A stretch of DNA of 64,000 bases from Acinetobacter sp. 10FS3-1. Its GTDB lineage: Bacteria > Pseudomonadota > Gammaproteobacteria > Pseudomonadales > Moraxellaceae. A model generated the notes under the pieces. That model saw only the letters and a program-made list of their open reading frames with translations. It had not been told where the DNA came from and did not search any database. Of the stretch, positions 28,587 through 37,120 are shown in pieces. The stretch spans positions 434,001 to 498,000 of the forward strand of contig NZ_CP039143.1 of assembly GCF_013343215.1 (NCBI RefSeq), read 5' to 3'. Position numbers and translations under genes: made by a program. Positions within the stretch are counted from its first letter, which is position 1; every line of letters starts with the position of its first letter.

Positions 28587-29852
28587 TTATTGGCGAATCT
28601 GACCATCACCAAAGACAATCCATTTTTGTGAGGTTAGGCCTTCCAGACCGACCGGGCCACGGGCATGGATTTTATCGGTTGAGATTCCGATTTCTGCACC
28701 CAAACCATATTCAAACCCATCGGCAAAGCGGGTAGAGGCATTCACCATGACAGAACTTGAATCTACACCTGCTAGGAATTCACGTGCCAGACTATAGTTT
28801 TCAGTAATAATTGAATCGGTATGATGCGAACCATACTGGTTGATGTGCGCGATTGCTTCTTCAATGCCAGACACGACTTTAATTGCCAGAATCGGTCCCA
28901 GATATTCGGCATACCAGTCTTCTTCAGTGGCGGTATGCACCTGTTGTCCCAGAATGCGCTGGGTTTCACGGCAGCCCCGCAGTTCAACCTGTTTCTCTTG
29001 ATAAAGCTCAGCAATTCTTGGCAGGAATTCTTCTGCGACTTTCTCATCGACTAGTAAAGTTTCCATGGCATTGCAGACGCCATAGCGATGAGTTTTGGCA
29101 TTCAGCGCAATAGGGAGGGCTTTCTGCAGGTCGGCTTGTGCTTCAACATACACATGGCAGTTGCCATCCAGATGTTTAATGACCGGAACACGCGCTTCAT
29201 CAGTAATGCGTTCAATCAAGCCTTTGCCTCCACGTGGCACAATCACATCCACATATTCAGTCATGGTAATCAGATGGCCCACGGCAGCACGGTCGGTGGT
29301 ATTGATCACTTGTACCGCAGTTTCAGGCAGACCGGCGACATTCAAGCCATGTTGAATTGCAGCTGCTATTGCCTGGTTGGATTCCAGTGCTTCCGAACCG
29401 CCGCGTAAAATAATGGCATTTCCTGATTTTAGCGCCAAGGATGCTGCTTCTAGGGTGACATTCGGGCGAGATTCATAAATCATGCCGACTACGCCCAGAG
29501 GAACACGCATTTTGCCCAGCTGGATACCGGATGGGCGATAGGCCATATCGGTAATTTCACCGATCGGGTCGACCAGACTGATCACATCTTTAAGGCCTTG
29601 TAACATATCTTTAAAGCGTGCGGGGTTGAGTTCCAAGCGATCCAGCAGGGCACTATCCAGATTGTTCTTATGTGCTTTGGCCATATCCAGCTGATTGGCT
29701 GTCAAAATAGCTGGCTGGTTATTTTCTAAAGCAGTATAGATTGCTGATAATGCGTTGTTTTTCGTTTGGGTAGACGCGCGAGCCAAAATGCGAGAAGCCT
29801 GGCGTGCCTGCTGTCCTACCGTTTGCATATATTGTTCAATAGACTCTTGCAT
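28587..29852 (-). CDS. proA: gamma-glutamyl phosphate reductase
   Basis: A 421-residue ProA, the NADPH-dependent second enzyme of proline synthesis, reducing glutamyl 5-phosphate to the semialdehyde. It has an aldehyde-dehydrogenase-like fold. The cofactor segment [16 protein letters not shown] is visible near residues 118-133, the catalytic cysteine lies in [12 protein letters not shown], and the family signature is near VPRGGKGLI. ProB is not adjacent, as is common in Acinetobacter. It is monocistronic on the minus strand. Confidence 0.96.
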   Translation of the reverse strand: MQESIEQYMQTVGQQARQASRILARASTQTKNNALSAIYTALENNQPAILTANQLDMAKAHKNNLDSALLDRLELNPARFKDMLQGLKDVISLVDPIGEITDMAYRPSGIQLGKMRVPLGVVGMIYESRPNVTLEAASLALKSGNAIILRGGSEALESNQAIAAAIQHGLNVAGLPETAVQVINTTDRAAVGHLITMTEYVDVIVPRGGKGLIERITDEARVPVIKHLDGNCHVYVEAQADLQKALPIALNAKTHRYGVCNAMETLLVDEKVAEEFLPRIAELYQEKQVELRGCRETQRILGQQVHTATEEDWYAEYLGPILAIKVVSGIEEAIAHINQYGSHHTDSIITENYSLAREFLAGVDSSSVMVNASTRFADGFEYGLGAEIGISTDKIHARGPVGLEGLTSQKWIVFGDGQIRQ

Positions 29853-30169
29853 AGCGGTTGATCACTCAGAAATTTCACTTCGATATTAACAGCCTGTTGC
29901 AGCACAATGAAGCCCGTCACTTAAAATTCATAAGCTTTTCACTGTTTCTAAACATTTTGAAATTGTTTTGGCTTTAAAAGCAGATAAGTGGTGATTGAAT
30001 CAGTTGCTTGTGAAAAGCACCTCTGTATAGAATGCTGAAGAACGACATTGAAGTCCTAAAATTACTAAAGAGCAGGATGCGTGTTCAGGCTCAGCGGAAT
30101 GAACCTGACATAAGAACTGTAAATAATGACTTGCACAATAAAAATAAGGCAAGGATGAAGGAGAGGAAT

Positions 30170-31507
30170 ATGAATTCCATTATCCAGATGGATGCCCAAG
30201 CATTAGACCAGCATAACCATTACGGTTTTTTTGATCTTTATGATAAGCACTGTTTTAAACAGCCCGCCCGTACTACATGGATTGAGGGCTGGAAAATCGA
30301 ATATATCGCCATTTCCCGGCCTGACACCCTACATATGCGGCCCATGGTGATTATTGGCGGCGCTTTTCAGAACTTTAATTCCTATAAATATTGTGTGGAA
30401 CAACTATTTGATGCAGGTCCAATTATTCTGATCGACCTGCCTTCTATGGGGGCTAACCAGCAGATTAATAATGTCGATACCGGTGTATCGGCTGGAACGC
30501 TGGAGCTGGAAACTCTGGCAGGAATGCTGGGGCAATGGCTGGAACAGATGCAGTTACCGAAAGTTGCAGTTCTCGGCATGTCATTGGGGTCGGTGGTTGC
30601 TTCATGTCTGGCAGATCAGCGTCCTGAACTGGTAGACCGCATGATCTTGATGGGTGTTATGCAAAAGACCCGAAAAAGCTGGCGTATGCTACTGGAAGAG
30701 TCTTTGCAACTGATGAAAGAGCAGCGCATGGAGGAGTTTGGTCAGGCCGTGATTTTATATCTGGTCAATCATGCCCGTTTAAATGAAACCCGAATGTCGC
30801 CTACAGCGAAGCGCCTGTTCTTTAAGCAAATGTCTGAATTCACGGCCACCGAACAGGAACGCTATGATATTAACTGCAATCGCTTGTTAAGACTGACCAA
30901 TGTACCTATTCCCCAGTGCAAGGTGTTGGTGGCTTGCGGACAGTATGACAGTTTTACCTTGCCGTATGAGAATGCCAATTTTGCCTTGCAATGTCCAAAT
31001 ATGCAGTATGTACAGATTAGGGGGGCAGATCATGTGCCTCAGTTACAGCGCCGTAAGGAAACCATGAATCTTTTTGCAACCTTCTTACGCGATGAACCTG
31101 TGGATCAGCTGGAAGGAATTATTCCGTTCAGCCGTGAACAGATGCAACAACTGGAACGCCGTGGGGAAGAGCGGATTTGTGTGCAGGCATCTCAGCGTTA
31201 TCTTAGCCATCGTCATTCTGAGCTGACCTTCAAGGCAGAGATTGTGGATATGAGTTTCTTTGGGATATTGCTACAGCTCGAATCAGGGCAGAGCGCACTG
31301 GCAGCAGCTTATCCACGAGATTTGGCTTTGCATTTAGAAGATGAGGAGGGTGAATTCAAGATTGAATGTCTGGTCTTTGAACATGATGACACCCAGTTGC
31401 GTGCCTTATTTAAGCATGGCAGTTTTGAAATCGCAGAACGTTTATTACATTTTGTCCAGACGCAAAAAATGCTGTCACAAGCTGAAGTATTTGAAACTGC
31501 CATTTAA
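30170..31507 (+). CDS. alpha/beta hydrolase with C-terminal PilZ-like c-di-GMP-binding domain
   Basis: A two-domain protein of 445 residues when started at ATG 30170, which has GGAGAGG six bases upstream. The open frame extends 46 codons further, without an RBS. Residues 50-305 are an alpha/beta hydrolase with nucleophile Ser138 in GMSLGS, Asp260 in GQYDSF and His288 in GADHVP. Residues 330-430 carry the PilZ signature: RxxxR at Arg331-Arg335 (RGEER) and DxSxxG at Asp360-Gly365 (DMSFFG), 25 residues apart, in a beta-rich context. PilZ domains bind c-di-GMP. I infer a hydrolase or acyltransferase gated by the messenger. The substrate is unknown and no signal peptide is present, so it is cytosolic. 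Confidence 0.82.
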   Translation: MNSIIQMDAQALDQHNHYGFFDLYDKHCFKQPARTTWIEGWKIEYIAISRPDTLHMRPMVIIGGAFQNFNSYKYCVEQLFDAGPIILIDLPSMGANQQINNVDTGVSAGTLELETLAGMLGQWLEQMQLPKVAVLGMSLGSVVASCLADQRPELVDRMILMGVMQKTRKSWRMLLEESLQLMKEQRMEEFGQAVILYLVNHARLNETRMSPTAKRLFFKQMSEFTATEQERYDINCNRLLRLTNVPIPQCKVLVACGQYDSFTLPYENANFALQCPNMQYVQIRGADHVPQLQRRKETMNLFATFLRDEPVDQLEGIIPFSREQMQQLERRGEERICVQASQRYLSHRHSELTFKAEIVDMSFFGILLQLESGQSALAAAYPRDLALHLEDEEGEFKIECLVFEHDDTQLRALFKHGSFEIAERLLHFVQTQKMLSQAEVFETAI

Positions 31508-31525
31508 AAGCTAAAATGAAAATAT

Positions 31526-31557
31526 AAAAAACAGCGTGATCAAACGCTGTTTTTTTT
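31526..31557. terminator. bidirectional terminator
   Basis: AAAAACAGCG and CGCTGTTTTT pair around an 8-base loop between convergent genes. The minus-strand methyltransferase stop codon lies inside the loop. Confidence 0.8.
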
Positions 31558-32403
31558 CACCGCATGCACCATCCAGACCAGATCGCCTAAATGTTCATCC
31601 TGCTGAATGTCCTGATTTTCAGGACGAGGCTCGACAAAATAACGTTGTGGTTGTTGTACTGTGACCTGAGTAAATCCGGCCTGCTGGAAAAACTGTTGCA
31701 ACTCCTGTGGAGATTTAAAGTGAAAGCTAAATGCACTGCGTGACATGAATTTCAGTAGACGACTCGAAGCCCAGATAAAGTTGGCCAGTCGGTTTTTGAT
31801 GGGTTCCGGGTAAATATCACTTAAGTAATGCACTTCACTAAAGTTTTGGCCGTAGTCAGTTATGCCTTTAAGTAGAGTAAATAACATGTTCTGGTCAAAA
31901 TAATTGATCAGGCCTTCGCTAATGACTACCAAGGGCTGTGCAGGGTTAAACACCTGAAAAACCTCAGCCAGTTCTTCTGAAAAAATATCGGCGCTGAGTA
32001 CTTCTGGAGCAGTTTGATCAATCTGGCGCAAGGCAGCAGTTTTGGTTTTGGCCATCTCTGGTAAATCCAGCTCGCGATAATTGAGCTGGGGGAATTTCTG
32101 TCTAAAGTTCCAGCTGCGTGGCGACAGACCTGAGGCAATTTCCAGAACCTGTATAGCAGGATGTTGCTGAATCAATTGACACAGATGTTCATCAATCATC
32201 TGGTGGCGTTGCTTGAGCGTAGTACGCATACTGCCCCCCACATAATGTTCCGCCCAAGACTCCAGCGGATGCACCATTTTTGCCAGAAATTTGCCTTTAG
32301 AGGTGGCAAAGACCGGATGGGAGATGCCCATTTTGTACCAGATATAGCCGGTATAATGTGCAGTAAAAGAAATATGGCGATGTTGTGAAAGTGCATCTGT
32401 CAT
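31540..32403 (-). CDS. leucine-carboxyl-methyltransferase-like SAM-dependent methyltransferase
   Basis: A 287-residue protein with the architecture of the LCMT/PPM1-like bacterial methyltransferases. An N-terminal helical segment (ISFTAHYTGYIWYKMG) is followed by a motif I variant VLEIASGLSPRS at about residues 94-105, then REL-DLP and a post-I acidic position. Further on are VVISEGLINYF and a C-terminal FTQVTVQQPQRYF. Such bacterial enzymes methylate small carboxylates or are uncharacterised. The substrate is unknown. It is a single gene convergent with the hydrolase-PilZ gene, and any functional tie is speculative. Confidence 0.8.
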   Translation of the reverse strand: MTDALSQHRHISFTAHYTGYIWYKMGISHPVFATSKGKFLAKMVHPLESWAEHYVGGSMRTTLKQRHQMIDEHLCQLIQQHPAIQVLEIASGLSPRSWNFRQKFPQLNYRELDLPEMAKTKTAALRQIDQTAPEVLSADIFSEELAEVFQVFNPAQPLVVISEGLINYFDQNMLFTLLKGITDYGQNFSEVHYLSDIYPEPIKNRLANFIWASSRLLKFMSRSAFSFHFKSPQELQQFFQQAGFTQVTVQQPQRYFVEPRPENQDIQQDEHLGDLVWMVHAVKKNSV

Positions 32404-32470
32404 GGGGTTCTGACCTTATTGTTTTTTTAATTGAGGCTCAATTGAGCGGGTTTTCTTGCATCATAATCAA

Positions 32471-32496
32471 AAAGGAACACTTTGTCGTGTTCCTTT
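32471..32496 (-). terminator. nagZ terminator
   Basis: AAAGGAACAC and GTGTTCCTTT form a 10-bp stem around TTTGTC. On the minus strand it is followed by TTTGATT, 36 bases after the nagZ stop. Confidence 0.7.
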
Positions 32497-32531
32497 ATCG
32501 TATTGGAGAATTTAAAACAGCAGCAAAAGTC

Positions 32532-33554
32532 TTAGCGCATCTGCTGCTTAAACACTAAAATTTCATCCCGGATCATGCGCCAGTCATCGCCTAAGTCCAG
32601 TTCTGCTCCAATCTGAACAGCCGGAATTTTGCCGCGCATACGTTCTAAACGCTGCTGATCTGGCAGAGGTAAATCCTGAATGGCTTCAAGAGCAATATAT
32701 TGTGCAGCACGGTCATTACAGACCAGACCCATATCACAGCCAGCTTTTAATGCAGCCTGAATACGTGCATCGGCACCTCCGGCGACACAGGCAGCCTGCA
32801 TGCTTAAATCATCGGAGAACAAGACCCCGTCAAAGCCAAGTTCCTGACGTAAGACCTGTTGAATCCAGAACTCGGAGAAGCCTGCCGGATTTGGGTCAAC
32901 TTGACTATAGATGACATGAGCCGGCATGAGGGCATCCAGTTGCGACTGTAACTGGATAAAAGTCTGCATATCTTTTTGGCGAATATCTTCATAGCTACGC
33001 ATATCGATGGCAGCAGCAATATGTGAATCTGCCTTGACTGAACCATGTCCCGGAAAATGCTTGCCAGTTGAGGCCATCCCGGCACGTTTTATGCCTTTGA
33101 GAAAAGCGCTGGCAAGCGGAACAATATCCTCAATCTTTTTGGCAAAACTGCGATCACCAATCACATCGCTGATGTCATTTAAATCCAGGACCGGGGCGAA
33201 GCTGAAATCAATCCCGACCGCCAGCACTTCGGTTGCCATCAGCCAGCCACATTTTTCTGCCAGTTCCAAGGCCCGGGCGCTGTCTGACTGATAAAGCTCA
33301 CCAAATTTTCCCATAGCGGGTAGCAGGGTAAAGCCCTGTTTCAAGCGTTGGACCCGCCCGCCTTCCTGATCCACGGCAATCAAAATATCCGGGCGAACTT
33401 GGCGCATATGATCAGTCAGGGCACGGACTTGAGCGGGTGACTCGATATTTCGACCAAACAAAATGACGCCGCCGACTTGCGGTGCAGTCAATAGTTGAAT
33501 ATCTTCTGAAGTGAGGGTAGTCCCTGCGATGTCGAGCATCAACGCGCCAATCAT
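32532..33554 (-). CDS. nagZ: beta-N-acetylhexosaminidase NagZ
   Basis: A 340-residue GH3-family cytosolic enzyme that removes GlcNAc from muropeptides in peptidoglycan recycling. In many Gram-negatives its product also controls AmpC induction. The family signature GKHFPGHG, which carries the catalytic histidine, is present, as are GGVILFGRN and AVDQEGGRVQRL. The nucleophile Asp lies in GVLFSDDLSM. I use ATG 33554 (MIGALMLDIAG), which matches the family N-terminus. The longer frame uses a TTG at 33590. Confidence 0.95.
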   Translation of the reverse strand: MIGALMLDIAGTTLTSEDIQLLTAPQVGGVILFGRNIESPAQVRALTDHMRQVRPDILIAVDQEGGRVQRLKQGFTLLPAMGKFGELYQSDSARALELAEKCGWLMATEVLAVGIDFSFAPVLDLNDISDVIGDRSFAKKIEDIVPLASAFLKGIKRAGMASTGKHFPGHGSVKADSHIAAAIDMRSYEDIRQKDMQTFIQLQSQLDALMPAHVIYSQVDPNPAGFSEFWIQQVLRQELGFDGVLFSDDLSMQAACVAGGADARIQAALKAGCDMGLVCNDRAAQYIALEAIQDLPLPDQQRLERMRGKIPAVQIGAELDLGDDWRMIRDEILVFKQQMR

Positions 33555-33610
33555 ATAAGAATCCGTTTGATAATTTTTAGAGAAAAACAATACCTGAATT
33601 TTGCAATGAT

Positions 33611-33640
33611 TTGCTACACTTTGTCAGCACAGAATATGAT
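33611..33640 (+). promoter_or_regulatory. predicted promoter of prc
   Basis: TTGCTA (33611-33616), an 18-bp spacer and TATGAT (33635-33640) lie about 115 bases before the prc ATG. The leader is rather long, so a second promoter is possible. Confidence 0.45.
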
Positions 33641-33753
33641 AAAACTACACGACATAAACATATTAAGTTGTTTAAGATGCTGAATACTTTAGATTCTGCT
33701 CAAAAAGCAACACGGTCAAATTGGTCCTTAGGCCAAGGAAGTACGAATTATTT

Positions 33754-35940
33754 ATGAAATTTCAAACATTAGCTTGTGCAGTTGCGATTGCAACAGGCGG
33801 ATTATTTTTCACCCATGTCGTAAATGATGCGATTGCTGCCAATAATACCGAAGTGGTCAGCAAGGTACTCCAGCCGACTCAAGAGCAGGCTTTGGTATCT
33901 CGTCAGCTGGCAAGTCTGGTAGACCGTCAACACTATTTGAATATGCGGCTGGATACACAGACCTCTCAACGTATCTTGGACTTTTATATTGATAGTCTTG
34001 ATGCAGATCACAGCCTGTTTCTGGCCTCTGAAGTTGAAGACTATAAAAAACGCTTCGGAGCCAATTTTGGAGCCAGTCTGAAAGCAGGTAATCTGGCCGG
34101 CCCTTATGAAATTCATGAGAAATACCGTGAGCGTTTGGGACAGTTCTACACGTTCATGCTGGAAGAGCTGAAAAAACCGCAAAACCTGCATCAATCCAAT
34201 GTTTATATTGAAACTGACCGCGAGAAGTCACCGTTCTTTAAAACAGAGGCTGAACAGCGCGCACACTGGTCGAATATGCTGGTTTCTCAGCTGATCAATC
34301 TGACGATTAGTAAAGAAGAAGAACAGGCGAAGCAAAAGGCATTAAAGGAAAATCCTGAACTGGCCAATGGTCAGGATCTGACTGGACCGGAAGATTTGAC
34401 CCCAGCACAGACGCTGACCAAACGTTATACCCGTCAGTTAGAGCGTTTGAGCCGGATCAAGAGTGATGATGTACTCGACAAAACGCTTAATGCCATGATG
34501 TTGACGTATGATCCGCACAGTAACTATTTCCCGCCAGTCGATGCGATGGAGCTGAACCGTCAGACCACCCTGCAACTAGAAGGGATTGGGGTGTCAATTC
34601 GCCCTGAACGTGGCAATGAAGATTACACTAAGATTGAAACCATTGTCGAAGGTGGTCCTGCTAGCAAGTCAGGTCAGGTTAAATCGGGTGACCGTATTAT
34701 TGGTGTGGCGCAAAATGGCGAACAGATGGTGGATGTCATTGGCTGGCCAAGCAATGAGATCGTGGGACTGATTCGTGGTAAGCGCGGCACCAAAGTCAGC
34801 TTGCGTCTTTTGGGGGCTGGTGCAACCATGGGACAGGCGCGTAATGTGACGCTGGTACGTGATGTCATTCAGGAAGAAGATGCTGGTGTGCGAACCCGTA
34901 CGGTAGACATTCAACGGGATGGTAAACGCTATCAATATGGTGTGATTGAAATCCCGTCTTTCTATCTGAATTATCGTGCCCGTCGTGCAGGAACGGACTA
35001 TCGTTCTGTCTCGGAAGACACCAATAAAGCCTTAAAAGAGCTGGCTGCAAAAAATGTAGCCGGGATCATTGTTGACCTGCGTAACAATCCGGGCGGTTCG
35101 CTGGAAGAAGTGGCACGTATGTTAGGTCAGGTGATCAAGTCTGGTCCGGTCGTCCAGATTCGTGATGGTAACGGTAATGTTAGCATTTTTGAAGATGATG
35201 ACGGCGGCGCACAGACCTATGCTGGTCCGTTGGCGGTCATGGTAAATCTGGCCTCTGCATCTGCCAGCGAAATCTACTCGGCGGCGATTCAGGATTATGA
35301 GCGTGGGATTGTGATTGGCAGTACCACTACAGGTAAGGGAACTGCACAGGTGCAACTGGATTCCCTGGCTCATGGTCAGGCGACCTTGACCCAGCGTAAA
35401 TTCTACCGGGTGACCGGGGGAAGTACCCAGAACAAGGGGGTGATTCCGGATATTAAACTGGTGGATATTTATAATGAAGAGTTTGGTGAGCGTAAAGCGA
35501 AGAATGCCCTGAAGTGGGATACCATTCCGACAGCTCCGTTCAAACGTGAAGGTGTGGTGCAAAAATATGTACCGGAACTGGCTAAGCTTTCACAGCAACG
35601 TGTATACCAGAATCCGCAGTTTAAATATCTGGAACAACGTAAACAGATTATGAAAAAAGCGGATGAGCAAAAGCGTGTAGTGCTGGACCTGAAACAGCGT
35701 AAGGCAGAGCTTCTGGCCATAGAGCAGCAAACCTTGGATGCTGAAAATGTACGCCGTAGCGCTACTGGTCTGAAGCCTTATCCAAACTGGGAAAGTTATC
35801 AGGCTTCTATGGATGCCTTAATTGAGACACGTGCCAAAATGAAGGCCAAAGACCGTCCGGCCTTGCCTGAGGAAGAAGCGTTTGTGATCGAAGCTGCCAA
35901 TGTCTTGCATGATCATGCAAAATTGCAGGGTAAATCCTAA
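33754..35940 (+). CDS. prc: carboxy-terminal processing (tail-specific) protease Prc
   Basis: A 728-residue periplasmic S41 protease when started at ATG 33754, which gives a signal peptide (MKFQTLACAVAIATGGLFF..., cleaved near AIA-ANN). The open frame adds 11 unlikely residues. The PDZ domain spans about 240-320 (GIGVSIRPERGNED). The catalytic Ser is in NLASASASEIYSAAIQDY and the Lys in GSTTTGKGTAQVQL. A C-terminal DUF3340-like helical region follows. Prc trims or degrades envelope proteins and peptidoglycan hydrolases from their C-termini. The homologue in Acinetobacter is chromosomal and monocistronic, as here. Confidence 0.94.
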   Translation: MKFQTLACAVAIATGGLFFTHVVNDAIAANNTEVVSKVLQPTQEQALVSRQLASLVDRQHYLNMRLDTQTSQRILDFYIDSLDADHSLFLASEVEDYKKRFGANFGASLKAGNLAGPYEIHEKYRERLGQFYTFMLEELKKPQNLHQSNVYIETDREKSPFFKTEAEQRAHWSNMLVSQLINLTISKEEEQAKQKALKENPELANGQDLTGPEDLTPAQTLTKRYTRQLERLSRIKSDDVLDKTLNAMMLTYDPHSNYFPPVDAMELNRQTTLQLEGIGVSIRPERGNEDYTKIETIVEGGPASKSGQVKSGDRIIGVAQNGEQMVDVIGWPSNEIVGLIRGKRGTKVSLRLLGAGATMGQARNVTLVRDVIQEEDAGVRTRTVDIQRDGKRYQYGVIEIPSFYLNYRARRAGTDYRSVSEDTNKALKELAAKNVAGIIVDLRNNPGGSLEEVARMLGQVIKSGPVVQIRDGNGNVSIFEDDDGGAQTYAGPLAVMVNLASASASEIYSAAIQDYERGIVIGSTTTGKGTAQVQLDSLAHGQATLTQRKFYRVTGGSTQNKGVIPDIKLVDIYNEEFGERKAKNALKWDTIPTAPFKREGVVQKYVPELAKLSQQRVYQNPQFKYLEQRKQIMKKADEQKRVVLDLKQRKAELLAIEQQTLDAENVRRSATGLKPYPNWESYQASMDALIETRAKMKAKDRPALPEEEAFVIEAANVLHDHAKLQGKS

Positions 35941-35952
35941 GTTAAAATTTCT

Positions 35953-35982
35953 AAAAGCAGCCTGTGGATACAGGCTGCTTTT
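35953..35982 (+). terminator. prc terminator
   Basis: AAAAGCAGCCTGT and ACAGGCTGCTTTT pair over 13 bp around a GGAT loop and run into more T residues. Confidence 0.9.
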
Positions 35983-35983
35983 T

Positions 35984-36331
35984 TATAGTAGAAACTATAT
36001 AAAAATCTATATAAAAATTAGAAGGATAAATGCTATTTATATAGGGAAAAAGAAAAAAACTGTGACTCTAGTCGAATAATTCAAGTGAACTTTTTAGTTT
36101 TAAGCATTTGCTAAAGTCCAAAAGCCTCCTAATATATTCAGGATATTTTTTTCCTTGCAAAAGTATGGATATTTAGAATGGCAAGGCTTATTTAAAATGA
36201 AAAAAATAGGGTAGTGATTGCCTTCTAGATGGGAGGGAAATTCTATTTAAATAGAGCAGATTGAGCTGGATGGATGTGGCAAGACAGGTGCAGAGCAAAA
36301 TAAAAATGACAGGTCAAATGGAACACTGTAA
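35984..36331. other. A+T-rich spacer before the MHYT gene
   Basis: No gene is seen in this stretch. A short direct repeat (CTATATAAAAAT twice, near 35995-36018) is the only regularity noticed. Confidence 0.4.
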
Positions 36332-37072
36332 ATGATGGATATGCATTATGATGTGAACTTGGCCTTGGGATCAGCATTGATGGCTCTGGTGATGTGCTAT
36401 TTTGCTGTTTCATTTGAGCAGAAATTGCTGGGCAGCCAACCGCTTGAATCTAAAAAAATGCTCATACTCGGGGCAGGTGCCTTGTTTACTCTGGCGCTCT
36501 GGTCAGTTCACTTTATTGGTCTTGTTGCATGCCAGTGGCCAGTTCAGCTGAATATGAATTTTGAACTGAATATTATTTCGTGTCTGATTGCCTTTACCAG
36601 CTCAAGCCTTGCTGTCTGGTTGATCAGTTGCCAGATTTTTCCCTTGGCCCGTCTACTCCTCAGTGCCATCGTGATGGGACTCGGTATTGCCGGTTTGCAT
36701 TATATTAGCATGAGAGGTTTAAGCATCGACCATTACAATAGTGCTTATGATCCGCTCGTCATGCTTTGTTCGGTGCTGGTGGCTATCGCGGGATCGGGGC
36801 TGAGCTTCTGGATCGTCTATAAATACAGGTATTCCAACTCTCCCATTCTGATCCGGTCTATGGCTGCCAGTTTTTTTACCCTTAGCCTGATTGGTCTGCA
36901 TTATGGATGCATGGCCGGCGCCAGTCTTTCTAGCGGGGCTGAGCAGCTTAAGCCGATTAATTCTTTCAGCGTCGAGGTTTTGCTGGCCCTCGCTTTGATC
37001 AGCAGTCTGATACTGTTAGGCGCCCTAAGCGTGGCAATATGGGAATCTTGCCTTAACTATCGCAACCTGTAA
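36332..37072 (+). CDS. MHYT-type membrane sensor fragment of a c-di-GMP enzyme (N-terminal part)
   Basis: 246 codons encoding about seven hydrophobic helices with degenerate MHYT-type repeats (WSVHFIGLV, GLHYISMRG, GLHYGCMAG). These histidine and methionine residues are thought to bind a metal or gas ligand. The frame ends at TAA 37070-37072 just after CLNYRNL. Codons continue in the same frame (LAWVNKEIENRGIQDTLTQL) straight into a GGDEF domain, so this is the sensor half of an MHYT-GGDEF-EAL protein interrupted by one ochre codon, probably a CAA-to-TAA change. It may still be made as a free membrane sensor. Confidence 0.8.
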   Translation: MMDMHYDVNLALGSALMALVMCYFAVSFEQKLLGSQPLESKKMLILGAGALFTLALWSVHFIGLVACQWPVQLNMNFELNIISCLIAFTSSSLAVWLISCQIFPLARLLLSAIVMGLGIAGLHYISMRGLSIDHYNSAYDPLVMLCSVLVAIAGSGLSFWIVYKYRYSNSPILIRSMAASFFTLSLIGLHYGCMAGASLSSGAEQLKPINSFSVEVLLALALISSLILLGALSVAIWESCLNYRNL

Positions 37073-37120
37073 CTGGCTTGGGTCAATAAAGAAATTGAGA
37101 ATCGGGGTATTCAGGATACT

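Noticed and set aside
30032..30169. 46-codon extension of the hydrolase-PilZ gene
   Set aside because: The GGAGAGG before ATG 30170 and the start of the hydrolase fold favour the shorter form.
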